DNA of 64,000 bases from Sulfurovum sp. Its GTDB lineage: Bacteria > Campylobacterota > Campylobacteria > Campylobacterales > Sulfurovaceae. Below the pieces are notes generated by a model. That model did no database searches. It saw nothing but the letters and a program-made list of their open reading frames with translations, and was not told the origin of the DNA. Shown here piece after piece: positions 46,446-55,762 of this stretch (positions within the stretch are counted from its first letter, which is position 1; each line of letters begins with the position of its first letter). The stretch covers positions 278,381 through 342,380 of the forward strand of contig JAIZOF010000001.1 of the NCBI GenBank assembly GCA_020525365.1, read 5' to 3'. The translations under genes and the position numbers were made by a program.

Positions 46446-46763
46446 ATGGCAAAATATGTAGAACTCACTTCTGCGAATTTTGAAGATACAGTAAAAGAAG
46501 GTGTTACAATGGTAGATTTTTGGGCTCCATGGTGTGGTCCTTGTAGAATGATTGCGCCAGTTGTTGAAGAGCTTGCAGAAGATTTTGATGGAAAAGCAAC
46601 AATTGCAAAAGTAAATACAGACGAGCAGCAGGATCTTGCAGTCAAGTATGGTATTAGATCGATTCCGGCAATTCTCTTCTTTAAGGATGGCGAAGTGGTT
46701 GATCAGATGGTCGGTGCTGCTTCTAAAGATGCATTTGCAGAAAAAATCAATACACTAATCTAA
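46446..46763 (+). CDS. trxA: Thioredoxin
   Basis: 105 residues with the active site WCGPC (Cys30, Cys33), buried Asp in VDFWAPW and the cis-proline loop RSIPAILFF. Reduced by the TrxB encoded ~145 bases downstream; it could also reduce the ArsC fusion. Confidence 0.98.
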   Translation: MAKYVELTSANFEDTVKEGVTMVDFWAPWCGPCRMIAPVVEELAEDFDGKATIAKVNTDEQQDLAVKYGIRSIPAILFFKDGEVVDQMVGAASKDAFAEKINTLI

Positions 46764-46770
46764 GTACCTT

Positions 46771-46800
46771 TGCAGAAGGATACACCTTCTGCATCTTAAT
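46771..46800 (+). terminator. Terminator-like hairpin after trxA
   Basis: Nine-bp stem TGCAGAAGG/CCTTCTGCA with a 5-nt loop, followed by TCTTAATATTCTT, a weak U-tract. Confidence 0.65.
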
Positions 46801-46906
46801 ATTCTTGCATACTACCCTATAAATTTTTTTACATAGAATTATTAACCAAGTATTTAAAGTGTATAATTTGTTTTAAATATTTGTTTTATTATTTTAAAGG
46901 TGCAGC

Positions 46907-47848
46907 ATGTTAGATTGTGCAATTATTGGTGGAGGACCTGCAGGTTTGACGGCAGGACTCTATGCGACACGTGGCGGACTGAAAAATGTTGTACTTTTTG
47001 AAGTAGGGCTGCCTGGTGGGCAGATTACACAAAGTTCAGAAATAGAAAACTATCCGGGTTTTTTCGACCATACCAAGACAGGTATGGATTTTATGAATAC
47101 TTGGCAAGAGCAGTGTTTTCATTTTGGACTCAAGCATGAGATGCAGAAAGTTGAACAGGTTACTAAAGAGGATACATATTTTATTATCACCCTTGAAAAT
47201 GGCAGCACAATAAAGTCGAAGACAGCTATTGTTTGTACTGGGAGCATACCTAAGCGTGCTGGATTTAAGGGTGAAGATGAGTTCTTTGGGCGCGGAGTAA
47301 GTACCTGTGCAACCTGTGATGGTTTTTTTTACAAAGATAAACCAGTTACAGTTCTTGGTGGAGGTGATACAGCATTAGAAGAGGCTATTTACCTTTCTGG
47401 GATTGTCTCTAATGTCTATTTGGTACACAGAAATGATACTTTTAGTGCAGCACCTTCAACGATAGAGCGTATCAAAAATAAAGAGAATATTCACTTTATA
47501 CTTAATTCGGTAGTAGAGGAGGTATTAGGAGATGCAGCAGGGGTACATTCTGTACGCGTAAAGAACCTTAAAACAGATGAGAGACAAGTACTGGATACGC
47601 CAGGACTGTTTGTGTTTGTTGGACACAATGTTAACAACGGTGTTCTCAAAGATAAGAATGCTGGCTTTATTTGTGATGTAAATGATTGGGGACAAGTAGT
47701 GGTCGATTTGGGTATGAAAACTTCTATGGAAGGACTCTACGTTGCAGGAGATTTACGTATTGAGGCACCTAAACAGGTAGTGGTTGCAGCAGGCGATGGT
47801 GCAACAGCAGCATTACAGGTAATTTCATATATTCAGGAGCAGATGTAA
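46907..47848 (+). CDS. trxB: Thioredoxin reductase
   Basis: 313 residues. FAD motif [10 protein letters not shown] near residue 8, redox pair Cys134/Cys137 in [15 protein letters not shown] motif [11 protein letters not shown]-terminal FAD segment [14 protein letters not shown]-dependent flavoprotein partner of TrxA. It ends one base before dapB. Confidence 0.96.
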   Translation: MLDCAIIGGGPAGLTAGLYATRGGLKNVVLFEVGLPGGQITQSSEIENYPGFFDHTKTGMDFMNTWQEQCFHFGLKHEMQKVEQVTKEDTYFIITLENGSTIKSKTAIVCTGSIPKRAGFKGEDEFFGRGVSTCATCDGFFYKDKPVTVLGGGDTALEEAIYLSGIVSNVYLVHRNDTFSAAPSTIERIKNKENIHFILNSVVEEVLGDAAGVHSVRVKNLKTDERQVLDTPGLFVFVGHNVNNGVLKDKNAGFICDVNDWGQVVVDLGMKTSMEGLYVAGDLRIEAPKQVVVAAGDGATAALQVISYIQEQM

Positions 47849-47849
47849 T

Positions 47850-48617
47850 ATGACAAAAGTAGGAATTGTGGGTAGTACAGGCAGGATGGGAAGACATCTT
47901 ATTGACAATATACTTGAAGATGAAGTATTAACACTATCGGGACTGCATGTTTTTGATGAACTTAAAATGAATGTGCCAGATACTGTACTTATTACCAATA
48001 GTATGGATGCACTTCTTGAGGTATGTGATGTTATTATAGATTTTTCGGCACCAGTAGCAACTGAAGTATTGTGTGAAGTTGCACTAAAAAATCCAACTCC
48101 ATTGGTTGTGGCAACTACAGGATTTACCGAGCATCACCAAAATCTTTTAATAGAAGCCGCCAAGAAGATGCCAGTGCTCTACTCATCCAACATGTCTGCA
48201 GGAATTGCGTTACTCAAGCAGTTAGTAGAGCAAGTCTCGGAAACACTGAAGGATTTTGATATTGAGATTGTTGAACAGCATCATCGATACAAAGTTGATG
48301 CACCAAGTGGCACAGCATTGACATTAGCGGAGTTTGCCGCGAAAGGTCGTGGGCTTAGCCTTGATGAGGTACGTATTAGCGGAAGAGACGGGCAGGTTGG
48401 TGCTAGAACCAAGGATGAGATTTCGGTGATGGCATTAAGGGGTGGTGATATTGTCGGTCGCCATACAGTTGGTTTTTACAATGATGGTGAGTTTCTTGAG
48501 CTCAACCACACTGCTACTAGCCGTGAGACCTTTTCCAAAGGTGCCATTAGGGCAGCCAAGTGGCTGATTGATCAACCGGCAGGGTTTTACACAATTAATG
48601 ATTGTCTGGGAATTTGA
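47850..48617 (+). CDS. dapB: 4-Hydroxy-tetrahydrodipicolinate reductase
   Basis: 255 residues; lysine/diaminopimelate pathway. N-terminal dinucleotide motif VGIVGSTGRMGRH, catalytic region EIVEQHHRYKVDAPSGTAL with the histidine and lysine. Starts immediately after trxB. Confidence 0.96.
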   Translation: MTKVGIVGSTGRMGRHLIDNILEDEVLTLSGLHVFDELKMNVPDTVLITNSMDALLEVCDVIIDFSAPVATEVLCEVALKNPTPLVVATTGFTEHHQNLLIEAAKKMPVLYSSNMSAGIALLKQLVEQVSETLKDFDIEIVEQHHRYKVDAPSGTALTLAEFAAKGRGLSLDEVRISGRDGQVGARTKDEISVMALRGGDIVGRHTVGFYNDGEFLELNHTATSRETFSKGAIRAAKWLIDQPAGFYTINDCLGI

Positions 48618-48669
48618 TAATGAATAATACAAGCCAATATTATTTACCTATTTTGCAAGGATATGTTTA

Positions 48670-50040
48670 ATGTGTGCTATTGTCGGTATTTTTGGTGCAA
48701 GGAAAGCCTCTACAGTGGCATATTATTCTCTTTTTTCTATGCAACATCGTGGACAGGAGGCGACGGGGATATCTGTTGCCAATGGCAAGAAGATTCAACT
48801 ATACAAAAAACATGGTATGGTTGCTGATGTTTTTTCCCAAGAAATACTTGATGATATGGAAGGTGGATGTGCTGTAGGTCACAATCGTTATTCCACTGCA
48901 GGCAGTGAATCACAAGGAGATGCTCAGCCAGTTTTTGCAAAATATAAGCTAGGTGAGATCTCTGTGGTTCACAATGGAAATCTTGTCAATAAGTATGAAG
49001 TACGTCATGATCTTATTGCTAAAGGAGCTATCTTTCAAACCGATATGGATACGGAGAATATTATACACCTAATTGCAAAGTCTCAGAAGTGTGCATTGGT
49101 TGACCGTATTAAAGATATGCTTACAAAAATTGAAGGTGCCTACTGTTTGGCAATCCAAAGTCGCTCGAAGATGTTTGTTGTTCGTGATCGCTATGGTATC
49201 AGACCATTAAGCCTAGGGAGATTGCCTGATAATGGATGGATGGTTGCAAGTGAAACCTGTGCATTTGATCTTGTGGGTGCAGAATTTATTCGTGATATTA
49301 ATCCGGGGGAAATGCTGATATTTGAAGAGGGAAAAGAACCTGTCAGTGAGCAAATCTTTGAACCAGACTATCATCCATGCGCATTTGAATATATCTATTT
49401 TGCTAGACCTGATTCAATGATTGATGGAAAGAATGTTTATGAAATGCGCTTGAAGATGGGACAAAAGCTTGCAGAAGAGACACCCGTGGAGGTAGACATT
49501 GTGCTTCCAGTACCTGACAGTGGCGTGGCAGCAGCACGTGGTTATGCAGATGGGCTGGGGGTACCTTTTGAGATGGGGATTGTGCGTAATCACTATGTAG
49601 GACGTACCTTCATTGAGCCAACACAGGAGATTCGTGATCTGAAGGTAAAGCTCAAGCTTTCTCCTATCAAGCATCTTATTGAGGGAAAACGTGTAGTAAT
49701 CATCGATGACTCATTGGTGCGAGGTACGACTTCTAAGCAGATTGTACGTATGCTTAAAGAGGCGGGAGCCAAAGAGGTACATATGCGTATTGCAGCACCA
49801 GAAATTAAGTTTCCTTGCCGTTATGGAATTGATACACCGACCAAGACAGAACTTATCTCTACTAAGATGAATCCAGAAGAGATTGCCAAAAGTATGGGAG
49901 CCGATTCGCTTGGTTTCCTCTCGATTGAAGGTTTAGTTGAATCACTAGGTAAAGAGCGTACCTATTCACTTGTCAGTTTTGATGGAAAATATTTTGCTGG
50001 AGGAAATGCAGATAGTCCCCGTTGTTTAGATTTTTACTAG
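48670..50040 (+). CDS. purF: Amidophosphoribosyltransferase
   Basis: First committed step of purine synthesis from PRPP and glutamine. After Met removal, Cys2 (MCAIVGIFG) is the glutaminase nucleophile, so there is no propeptide. QHRGQEATGI, GHNRYSTAG and the PRPP loop VVIIDDSLVRGTT are present. 456 residues. Confidence 0.97.
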   Translation: MCAIVGIFGARKASTVAYYSLFSMQHRGQEATGISVANGKKIQLYKKHGMVADVFSQEILDDMEGGCAVGHNRYSTAGSESQGDAQPVFAKYKLGEISVVHNGNLVNKYEVRHDLIAKGAIFQTDMDTENIIHLIAKSQKCALVDRIKDMLTKIEGAYCLAIQSRSKMFVVRDRYGIRPLSLGRLPDNGWMVASETCAFDLVGAEFIRDINPGEMLIFEEGKEPVSEQIFEPDYHPCAFEYIYFARPDSMIDGKNVYEMRLKMGQKLAEETPVEVDIVLPVPDSGVAAARGYADGLGVPFEMGIVRNHYVGRTFIEPTQEIRDLKVKLKLSPIKHLIEGKRVVIIDDSLVRGTTSKQIVRMLKEAGAKEVHMRIAAPEIKFPCRYGIDTPTKTELISTKMNPEEIAKSMGADSLGFLSIEGLVESLGKERTYSLVSFDGKYFAGGNADSPRCLDFY

Positions 50041-50196
50041 TAGATATATTTATATGTATTGTCTCTATGGGTGAAGCAATCAAGAGTTATATTTTACTAC
50101 AGAGACTCCAATAGTATATGGCTACACTATAATTATGAGATATTTGAATAAGATCTTAAAAGAATATATAATAAAAATACCAAGAAAGATACAATC

Positions 50197-52164
50197 ATGA
50201 AAAACATATATGTACTTTTAATGTTAATAATCTTTATTGTGCCAATTATGGCTGAAGATAGCTATCAATCAAAGCCAAGATTGGAAGACAATTTCTACCA
50301 GAATAAAAACTACAATTGGCTTAAGAGCATAAAAATACCTAATTCTGAGCCTGGGATTAACTCATTTTTTATTATAAAAAATGAAAAGATAGATAAAAGA
50401 TTAAGAAGTTTGCTAGAAAGTAATATTTCCAAAAGTAAAATTGAAACAAAAGTGAGAGACGCATATCTCTCTTTTATGGATACAAAAAAGAGAGATATGC
50501 TTGGCTTGTCCCCTATTAAAAAAATATATCTTGAAAAGATAGATAAAATACACTCTTATAGGGAATTAGCTATTTTAATGGCAAAATTTCTTAAAGATGG
50601 CATTATTGCCCCTATGGTTTTTTTTGTTATGCCTGACCTGAAAGAGGGAGAAAAGTATGCCCTGTATATAGCACAAGCAGGTCTTTTTTTATCGAAAGAT
50701 AGCTATCTGAAAAAAGATGCCAGATCCGTAAAACAACGTAAGGTTTATCGTGAGTTTTTAGAAGAACTTTTTACATTAGCACATGATTCAAATCCTGACA
50801 AGAAAGCTAAACAAATCATAGAACTAGAGACAAAGTTGGCAAAATATTATTTTAGTCCTGCTGAAAATAGGGATTTTGCAAAACTATACAATAAAACTAC
50901 TATTTCAAAACTATCAAAGATACTTAGTAACTATCCTGTAGAAGAAGTATTTTCTGAACTTGGTATAGCAAAAGACAGCAATATAATCATCAATCAACTA
51001 CCATACATCAAGGCGTTCAATACACTTTTTTTAAAGATACCATTACAGTCTTGGAAAGGGTATATGAAAGCCAAGGTCTTGCTTCGTTTTACATCTGTAC
51101 TTTCAGAGGAGTTTGATATTGCACTGCTTAACTATAAGAAAAATGCAGGACTTATAAGGAATGATTGGCCAAAATGGAAAAAAGGTCTTGACTTTGTTCA
51201 AATAACTTTTCCATTGCTCTTAAGTAGAGCATATGTAGAGAACTATTTTGACAAAAATGCAAAAAAACGTGTTACAAAAATGATTAATAACATTAAAGAT
51301 GAGTTTAAGGATACGATTAAAAACTCAGATATTTTTACCCAGTCAACCAAAGAAAAAGCATTAGATAAATTGTATAAAATGCGTTTTAATGTGGGTTATC
51401 CAGATGTCTGGAAAGATTATAATACTCTCATTGTAAAAAAAGATGATTTGATTGGGAATGTGGTTCGTGCGTCAAATTTCAACTACAAAGACCAAATTGA
51501 GAAACTTGGTAAAGAGGTAGATAAAGATGATTGGTCAGAAGAAAACCCCGCATTTAAAGTCAACGCATTCTATGATCCAACACAAAATAAGTTTGTAATA
51601 CTCACAGGTATACTTAATAAACCTTTTTTTGATGTTAATTCGACAATAGCACAAAATTATGGTGGTATTGGAACTGTGATAGCTCATGAAATTGGACATG
51701 CTTTTGATGATCAAGGTAGTCGTTTTGATGCAAATGGTAATATGAAGAACTGGTGGACCGTTGAAGATAAAAAAGCTTTTAAAAAGATCAAAAATAGACT
51801 TATCGCTCAGGCAGATCATTATCAACCCTTCTCGCATATTTACATGAAAGGCGCTTTAAAGGTTGGAGAAATTATAGGTGATCTTAATGGGGCAACCATC
51901 TCTTTGGCTGCTTATGAGAGAACTTCTAAGAAAAATGGGACTAAAGTTGACTATAGAGCATTTTTTGCTAGCTATGCATATATATGGAGAATGAAACTTA
52001 GAAAAGAGTATGCACTAAGACTTGTAGAAACTGATCCACATCCACTTGGAGAATATAGAGCCAATGAAACATTAAGAAATATAGATAAGTTTTTTGAGAC
52101 CTATCACATAAAAAAAGGTGATAAAATGTATAGATCTCCACAGGAGCGTATTAAATTATGGTAG
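50197..52164 (+). CDS. M13-family zinc metallopeptidase (neprilysin/PepO-like), secreted
   Basis: 655 residues with an N-terminal signal peptide (MKNIYVLLMLIIFIVPIMA). The zinc site is HEIGH at 497-501, the third ligand Glu558 in VGEIIGDLNG (usual form ExxAD; here GD follows). NAFYDPTQNKFVILTG matches the substrate-binding NAYY region. A C-terminal PQERIKLW replaces the usual RVW end. Degrades small peptides outside the cytoplasm. It seems more lysine-rich than neighbouring genes but is intact. Confidence 0.92.
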   Translation: MKNIYVLLMLIIFIVPIMAEDSYQSKPRLEDNFYQNKNYNWLKSIKIPNSEPGINSFFIIKNEKIDKRLRSLLESNISKSKIETKVRDAYLSFMDTKKRDMLGLSPIKKIYLEKIDKIHSYRELAILMAKFLKDGIIAPMVFFVMPDLKEGEKYALYIAQAGLFLSKDSYLKKDARSVKQRKVYREFLEELFTLAHDSNPDKKAKQIIELETKLAKYYFSPAENRDFAKLYNKTTISKLSKILSNYPVEEVFSELGIAKDSNIIINQLPYIKAFNTLFLKIPLQSWKGYMKAKVLLRFTSVLSEEFDIALLNYKKNAGLIRNDWPKWKKGLDFVQITFPLLLSRAYVENYFDKNAKKRVTKMINNIKDEFKDTIKNSDIFTQSTKEKALDKLYKMRFNVGYPDVWKDYNTLIVKKDDLIGNVVRASNFNYKDQIEKLGKEVDKDDWSEENPAFKVNAFYDPTQNKFVILTGILNKPFFDVNSTIAQNYGGIGTVIAHEIGHAFDDQGSRFDANGNMKNWWTVEDKKAFKKIKNRLIAQADHYQPFSHIYMKGALKVGEIIGDLNGATISLAAYERTSKKNGTKVDYRAFFASYAYIWRMKLRKEYALRLVETDPHPLGEYRANETLRNIDKFFETYHIKKGDKMYRSPQERIKLW

Positions 52165-52273
52165 ACTCATAAAACAGTAATAGAAGTTTTGAAAAAAGAA
52201 ATATTAATACTTACTGTGAAGTATAATAATAATATTTCTATGATAAGATTTAAAAAATAGTAGGAGAAATAAA

Positions 52274-52573
52274 ATGAAAATTATTGGTTTGATTTTAGCT
52301 ATGGTAGTATTTGAAGGATGCAGTCAAACACAAGTTGTTAAAGTAAAAAGTAGCAAAAAAAAGATAAGTTATGTGCCCATTAAACTTCATAAGGCACCTC
52401 CTGCTGTAAAAAAAGAAGAAAATATTGTATATATTGGAGATACTCCTGTAGAGCTTAAGGGGCCAAAGCAAGAAGATATTGAAAAGTATCAACGCGATCA
52501 AGCCCAGATGAGTGATTGGGGGAAAATGATGCAAGCTAGAGAGAAGAGGCACACCCGCAAGCCTTATTTTTGA
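52274..52573 (+). CDS. Small lipoprotein of unknown function
   Basis: 99 residues. Signal peptide with lipobox VFEGC (Cys16), then a lysine-rich stretch and a C-terminal helix. AGGAGAAA precedes the ATG. Its 3' end overlaps the convergent hisIE by 10 bases. Confidence 0.75.
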   Translation: MKIIGLILAMVVFEGCSQTQVVKVKSSKKKISYVPIKLHKAPPAVKKEENIVYIGDTPVELKGPKQEDIEKYQRDQAQMSDWGKMMQAREKRHTRKPYF

Positions 52574-53229
52574 CGCATTTCTTTCTCTTCTATACCACTT
52601 ATACCAAAGCGACGCACAAGCTCCTGCTTGATACGGTCAGGCGAAATGTTACGATAACCTAGTCCTACAAGGGTATGATAAAGAAGATCGGTCACCTCAT
52701 AAATGACCTGTTTGTCACTCTCTTTATCAATAGCAACACAGACTTCATTTGCCTCTTCCCGTATTTTGCTTAATAATAAGTTTTTATCATCAAGTAGTTT
52801 TTTTGTCCATGATTTTTGATTCATTGATGCATTCTTTCGTTCTAGAATAGTATGGTAGAGGGTATCGACTGCTCCATAAATGACATGTGTATCAATCTCT
52901 TTTTCGCAAATAATCTTATCTTGAAGGATAGAAGTAAAAAAGCAACTCTTTCGCCCTGTGTGACAAGCAACACCATTTTGTTTAATCTTAAGAATAATCG
53001 TATCGGCATCACAGTCAAGTAATATGTCCTTGATCTCTTGCGTATGCCCTGAACTTTCACCTTTTTTCCAGATGCGTTGCTTGGAGCGGCTAAAATAGTG
53101 GGCATATCCAGTAGCAAGAGTAAGACTATATGCCTCTTCATCCATATAAGCGAGCATAAGAATCTCGTTATTTTCTGCATCTTGTGCGATAACAGGGACA
53201 AGAGGGTTCTTTTTCCAATTAATAATCAT
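52564..53229 (-). CDS. hisIE: Bifunctional phosphoribosyl-AMP cyclohydrolase/phosphoribosyl-ATP pyrophosphatase
   Basis: Second and third steps of histidine synthesis. ATG at 53229 (MIINWKKNPLVPVIAQD) is chosen; it lies five bases after the SPFH gene stop, though its ribosome site is weak. HisI part: YFSRSKQRIWKKGESSGH, the metal cysteines in LLDCDAD and GVACHTGRKSC. HisE part from ~residue 130: REEANEVCVAIDKE and DLLYHTLV. 221 residues. Confidence 0.93.
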   Translation of the reverse strand: MIINWKKNPLVPVIAQDAENNEILMLAYMDEEAYSLTLATGYAHYFSRSKQRIWKKGESSGHTQEIKDILLDCDADTIILKIKQNGVACHTGRKSCFFTSILQDKIICEKEIDTHVIYGAVDTLYHTILERKNASMNQKSWTKKLLDDKNLLLSKIREEANEVCVAIDKESDKQVIYEVTDLLYHTLVGLGYRNISPDRIKQELVRRFGISGIEEKEMRQK

Positions 53230-53233
53230 AAGG

Positions 53234-54328
53234 TTATTGTTGTGCTGAGATAGTTTTTTGTTTTTTCCCTTTTGCATCTACCCATATATTAGGTACTGCA
53301 CCACCGGGAGTAAGAAAGATTTGTGCATCTTTATTAACTTTCAATGCTTCATTGAATTTCCCTTGAGTTTTAATCTGTTCAAGTAATAGCAGATCTGTGG
53401 TTAGAGATTGTGCGATGATTTTATTAGCTTTGGCTTGGGCTTGAGCTTCAATACGAATTTGATCTGCCTGTCCTTGTGCTTCAATACGACGTTTTTGTGC
53501 TTCACCACGTGCAATTTCTGCTTTTCTTTCCGCTTCACGTTTAGCTCTATCTTTTTGTTGTTCGGCAATCATAACATTCTGTTTTTCGGCTTGAAGTTCT
53601 TCAATTTTGCTTTTAATTTTTTTAGGTAGTTGAATATTTCTAAGTTCTACAGAATCCAGAACGACAGGTGTACTAGATATGGCCTGAACTTTTTTTCGTA
53701 CACGTTCTTGTATCTCTTTTGCAATTTCGGTACGTTTCTGAGGAAGGTTTTCTGCTGCATATTTACCAATAACGTCACGAACAATCTCTCTTACTTTGGT
53801 ATTGATAATTTTATCTTCCCATGCTGTACCCCATATAGCAATGGTTTTAGGAGCACTTTTTGGACGGAGATGATATTGGACTGCTAAGTCAATATCAACA
53901 TCTAGTCCTCTTGAGTCCATTACCCGAATAGCCGGATTTCGACGCAATCCACCTTCGTATCGACTATATCCATCATTAAGAACCTGTTTGTTTTCATTGG
54001 AATAGGTAATCATGCGTACACGGGTATTGACAGGAATAATTTTTTCAAAAATAGGAATAAAAAAGTGTAATCCTGGAGCAAGGGGTTTGTCCTGAAATTT
54101 ACCGGTGGTTACCTTGATGCCCACTTCACCAGAATTAATAATCGTAAAAGGTTTGAGAATAAAAATACCAAAAACAATAGCAATAAGAATAAATATCCAT
54201 GATGACCCTTTGCCACCCATATTGTTTAGAGGATTATTAAAGTTTTGATTATTATCTCCATTGCTACTATTATTTTGGTTATAGTTTGGCTTCTTTTTTT
54301 TAAAATAGTCGTTCATGTCTGCTGGCAT
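53234..54328 (-). CDS. SPFH/prohibitin-family membrane protein (HflK-like)
   Basis: 364 residues. Asparagine-rich N-terminus (residues 1-38), a transmembrane helix ~43-62, the SPFH domain (VNSGEVG-type INSGEVGIKVTTG), a long coiled coil rich in Ala/Glu/Lys (residues ~235-305) and a tail with FLTPGGAVPNIWV. HflK/HflC modulate FtsH; no hflC or ftsH is adjacent, so the prohibitin label is safer. Upstream of hisIE with a four-base gap. Confidence 0.88.
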   Translation of the reverse strand: MPADMNDYFKKKKPNYNQNNSSNGDNNQNFNNPLNNMGGKGSSWIFILIAIVFGIFILKPFTIINSGEVGIKVTTGKFQDKPLAPGLHFFIPIFEKIIPVNTRVRMITYSNENKQVLNDGYSRYEGGLRRNPAIRVMDSRGLDVDIDLAVQYHLRPKSAPKTIAIWGTAWEDKIINTKVREIVRDVIGKYAAENLPQKRTEIAKEIQERVRKKVQAISSTPVVLDSVELRNIQLPKKIKSKIEELQAEKQNVMIAEQQKDRAKREAERKAEIARGEAQKRRIEAQGQADQIRIEAQAQAKANKIIAQSLTTDLLLLEQIKTQGKFNEALKVNKDAQIFLTPGGAVPNIWVDAKGKKQKTISAQQ

Positions 54329-54414
54329 AGTTTTTCCTTTGTATGTTGAGAGTTTGGTGATTCATGATTGCTTGCTTTGCAATAAATTACAAATTATCCA
54401 GATACCTAATATTT

Positions 54415-55335
54415 TTAGTTAATATAAGTTAGGTGTTTGGTATATTTAAGATTCTTTCCTGCTACTGCATCAAAATAGGCTGTCTGTAATTTTTCAGTGA
54501 TAGATCCTCTTGAACCTGTTCCGATTACGCGTGCATCAACCTCGCGTACAGGAGTGACCTCTGCCGCAGTACCAGTGAGAAAACATTCATCGGCAATATA
54601 TACCTCTTCACGGGTAATACGACGACGAATTATTGTGATACCCATATCTTTTGCTAAATCGATTACTGTTGCTTGTGTGATGGATTCAAGTGAGTTATCA
54701 TTTGGTGGAGAGATGAGTTTTCCGTCTCTAATTATAAAGAAGCAGGCTCCTGATGCTTCGGCAACATAACCTTGATCATCACGCAATAATGCTTCATCAT
54801 ACCCTGCTTCAATTGCTTCAAATTTTGCCATCTGTGAGTTAAGGTAGTTGGCAACGGCTTTGGCTTTTCCCATACTTGATGTATTGGGTGTACGGGTTAT
54901 TGAAGAGATTTTGAGGCGAATACCTTTTTTGAGTCCCTCTTCACCAAGATAGGCTCCCCACTCCCATGCAGAAATAGAGACATTGACAGGTGCCTCTTTA
55001 TGATAAAGACCCATGACTCCATATCCTAAATAGACCAGTGGTCTAATATAGGCCCCTTCAAAAAGTTTGTTTTCTTGCAGTAGTTTAATCTGTGCTTCAT
55101 TAAGATCTTCAAGGCTATAAGGAACATCCATAAGTGTCATCTTTGCTGAGTTTAATAATCTTTGGGTGTGTTCATTGAGTTTGAAGATAGCACATCTTCC
55201 ATCTACTGTCTTGTAAGCTTTAGTTCCTTCGATAGCACCATTTCCGTAATGAAGGGTATGTGTGAGGACATGAACTTTAGCATCATCCCATGGGGTGAAA
55301 TCTCCATTCATCCAAATATATTTTGCTTTATTCAT
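54415..55335 (-). CDS. ilvE: Branched-chain amino-acid aminotransferase
   Basis: 306 residues, fold type IV PLP enzyme for Ile/Leu/Val. Motifs: HYGNGAIEGTKAY, the lysine in GKAKAVANYLNSQ, EAGYDEALL, GYVAEASGACFF, and CFLTGTAAEVTPV. It is the last gene before the rRNA operon, transcribed away from it. Confidence 0.95.
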   Translation of the reverse strand: MNKAKYIWMNGDFTPWDDAKVHVLTHTLHYGNGAIEGTKAYKTVDGRCAIFKLNEHTQRLLNSAKMTLMDVPYSLEDLNEAQIKLLQENKLFEGAYIRPLVYLGYGVMGLYHKEAPVNVSISAWEWGAYLGEEGLKKGIRLKISSITRTPNTSSMGKAKAVANYLNSQMAKFEAIEAGYDEALLRDDQGYVAEASGACFFIIRDGKLISPPNDNSLESITQATVIDLAKDMGITIIRRRITREEVYIADECFLTGTAAEVTPVREVDARVIGTGSRGSITEKLQTAYFDAVAGKNLKYTKHLTYIN

Positions 55336-55528
55336 CCATTCTCCTCTAAATGCATCGTATCGTATCGTCTAACACTTAAGATATTTTAGCAGAATTATAG
55401 TTAATAGGTGATTACATTCTGTTATATACATTTTTGTATTTTAATAGTAAAATCGATCCATTCAAATTAAGAAGCCAAGTTTAAAAATTACCAAAATATA
55501 TTATTTTCTCGTAATATGCAAAATACCC

Positions 55529-55557
55529 TTGACAACAAGAAAATTTGGTGCTATAAT
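55529..55557 (+). promoter_or_regulatory. rRNA operon promoter, perfect consensus
   Basis: TTGACA (55529-55534), 17-bp spacer, TATAAT (55552-55557). The gap 55336-55762 otherwise holds the leader and no gene. Confidence 0.9.
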
Positions 55558-55613
55558 ACGCGTCCACAAACACAGAGACCTCTTCAGAGTTTGAAGCAGA
55601 GAGTGAATGTGAG

Positions 55614-55626
55614 TGATCTTTGACAA
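55614..55626 (+). promoter_or_regulatory. boxA-like antitermination element in the rRNA leader
   Basis: TGATCTTTGACAA resembles boxA (TGCTCTTTAACAA), the NusB/S10 binding site, ~55 bases after the promoter. Confidence 0.5.
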
Positions 55627-55762
55627 CCAAATATAAGTAAACAAATCAACGTCTATTTGAGATTTAATTTTTCACTTTTTGAACTAAAAAGGTGATAAGA
55701 ATTTACGGATAGCATATTTATTTAAGCACTTTGACAATGGTCTGCTTTTCATTCATTTATAA

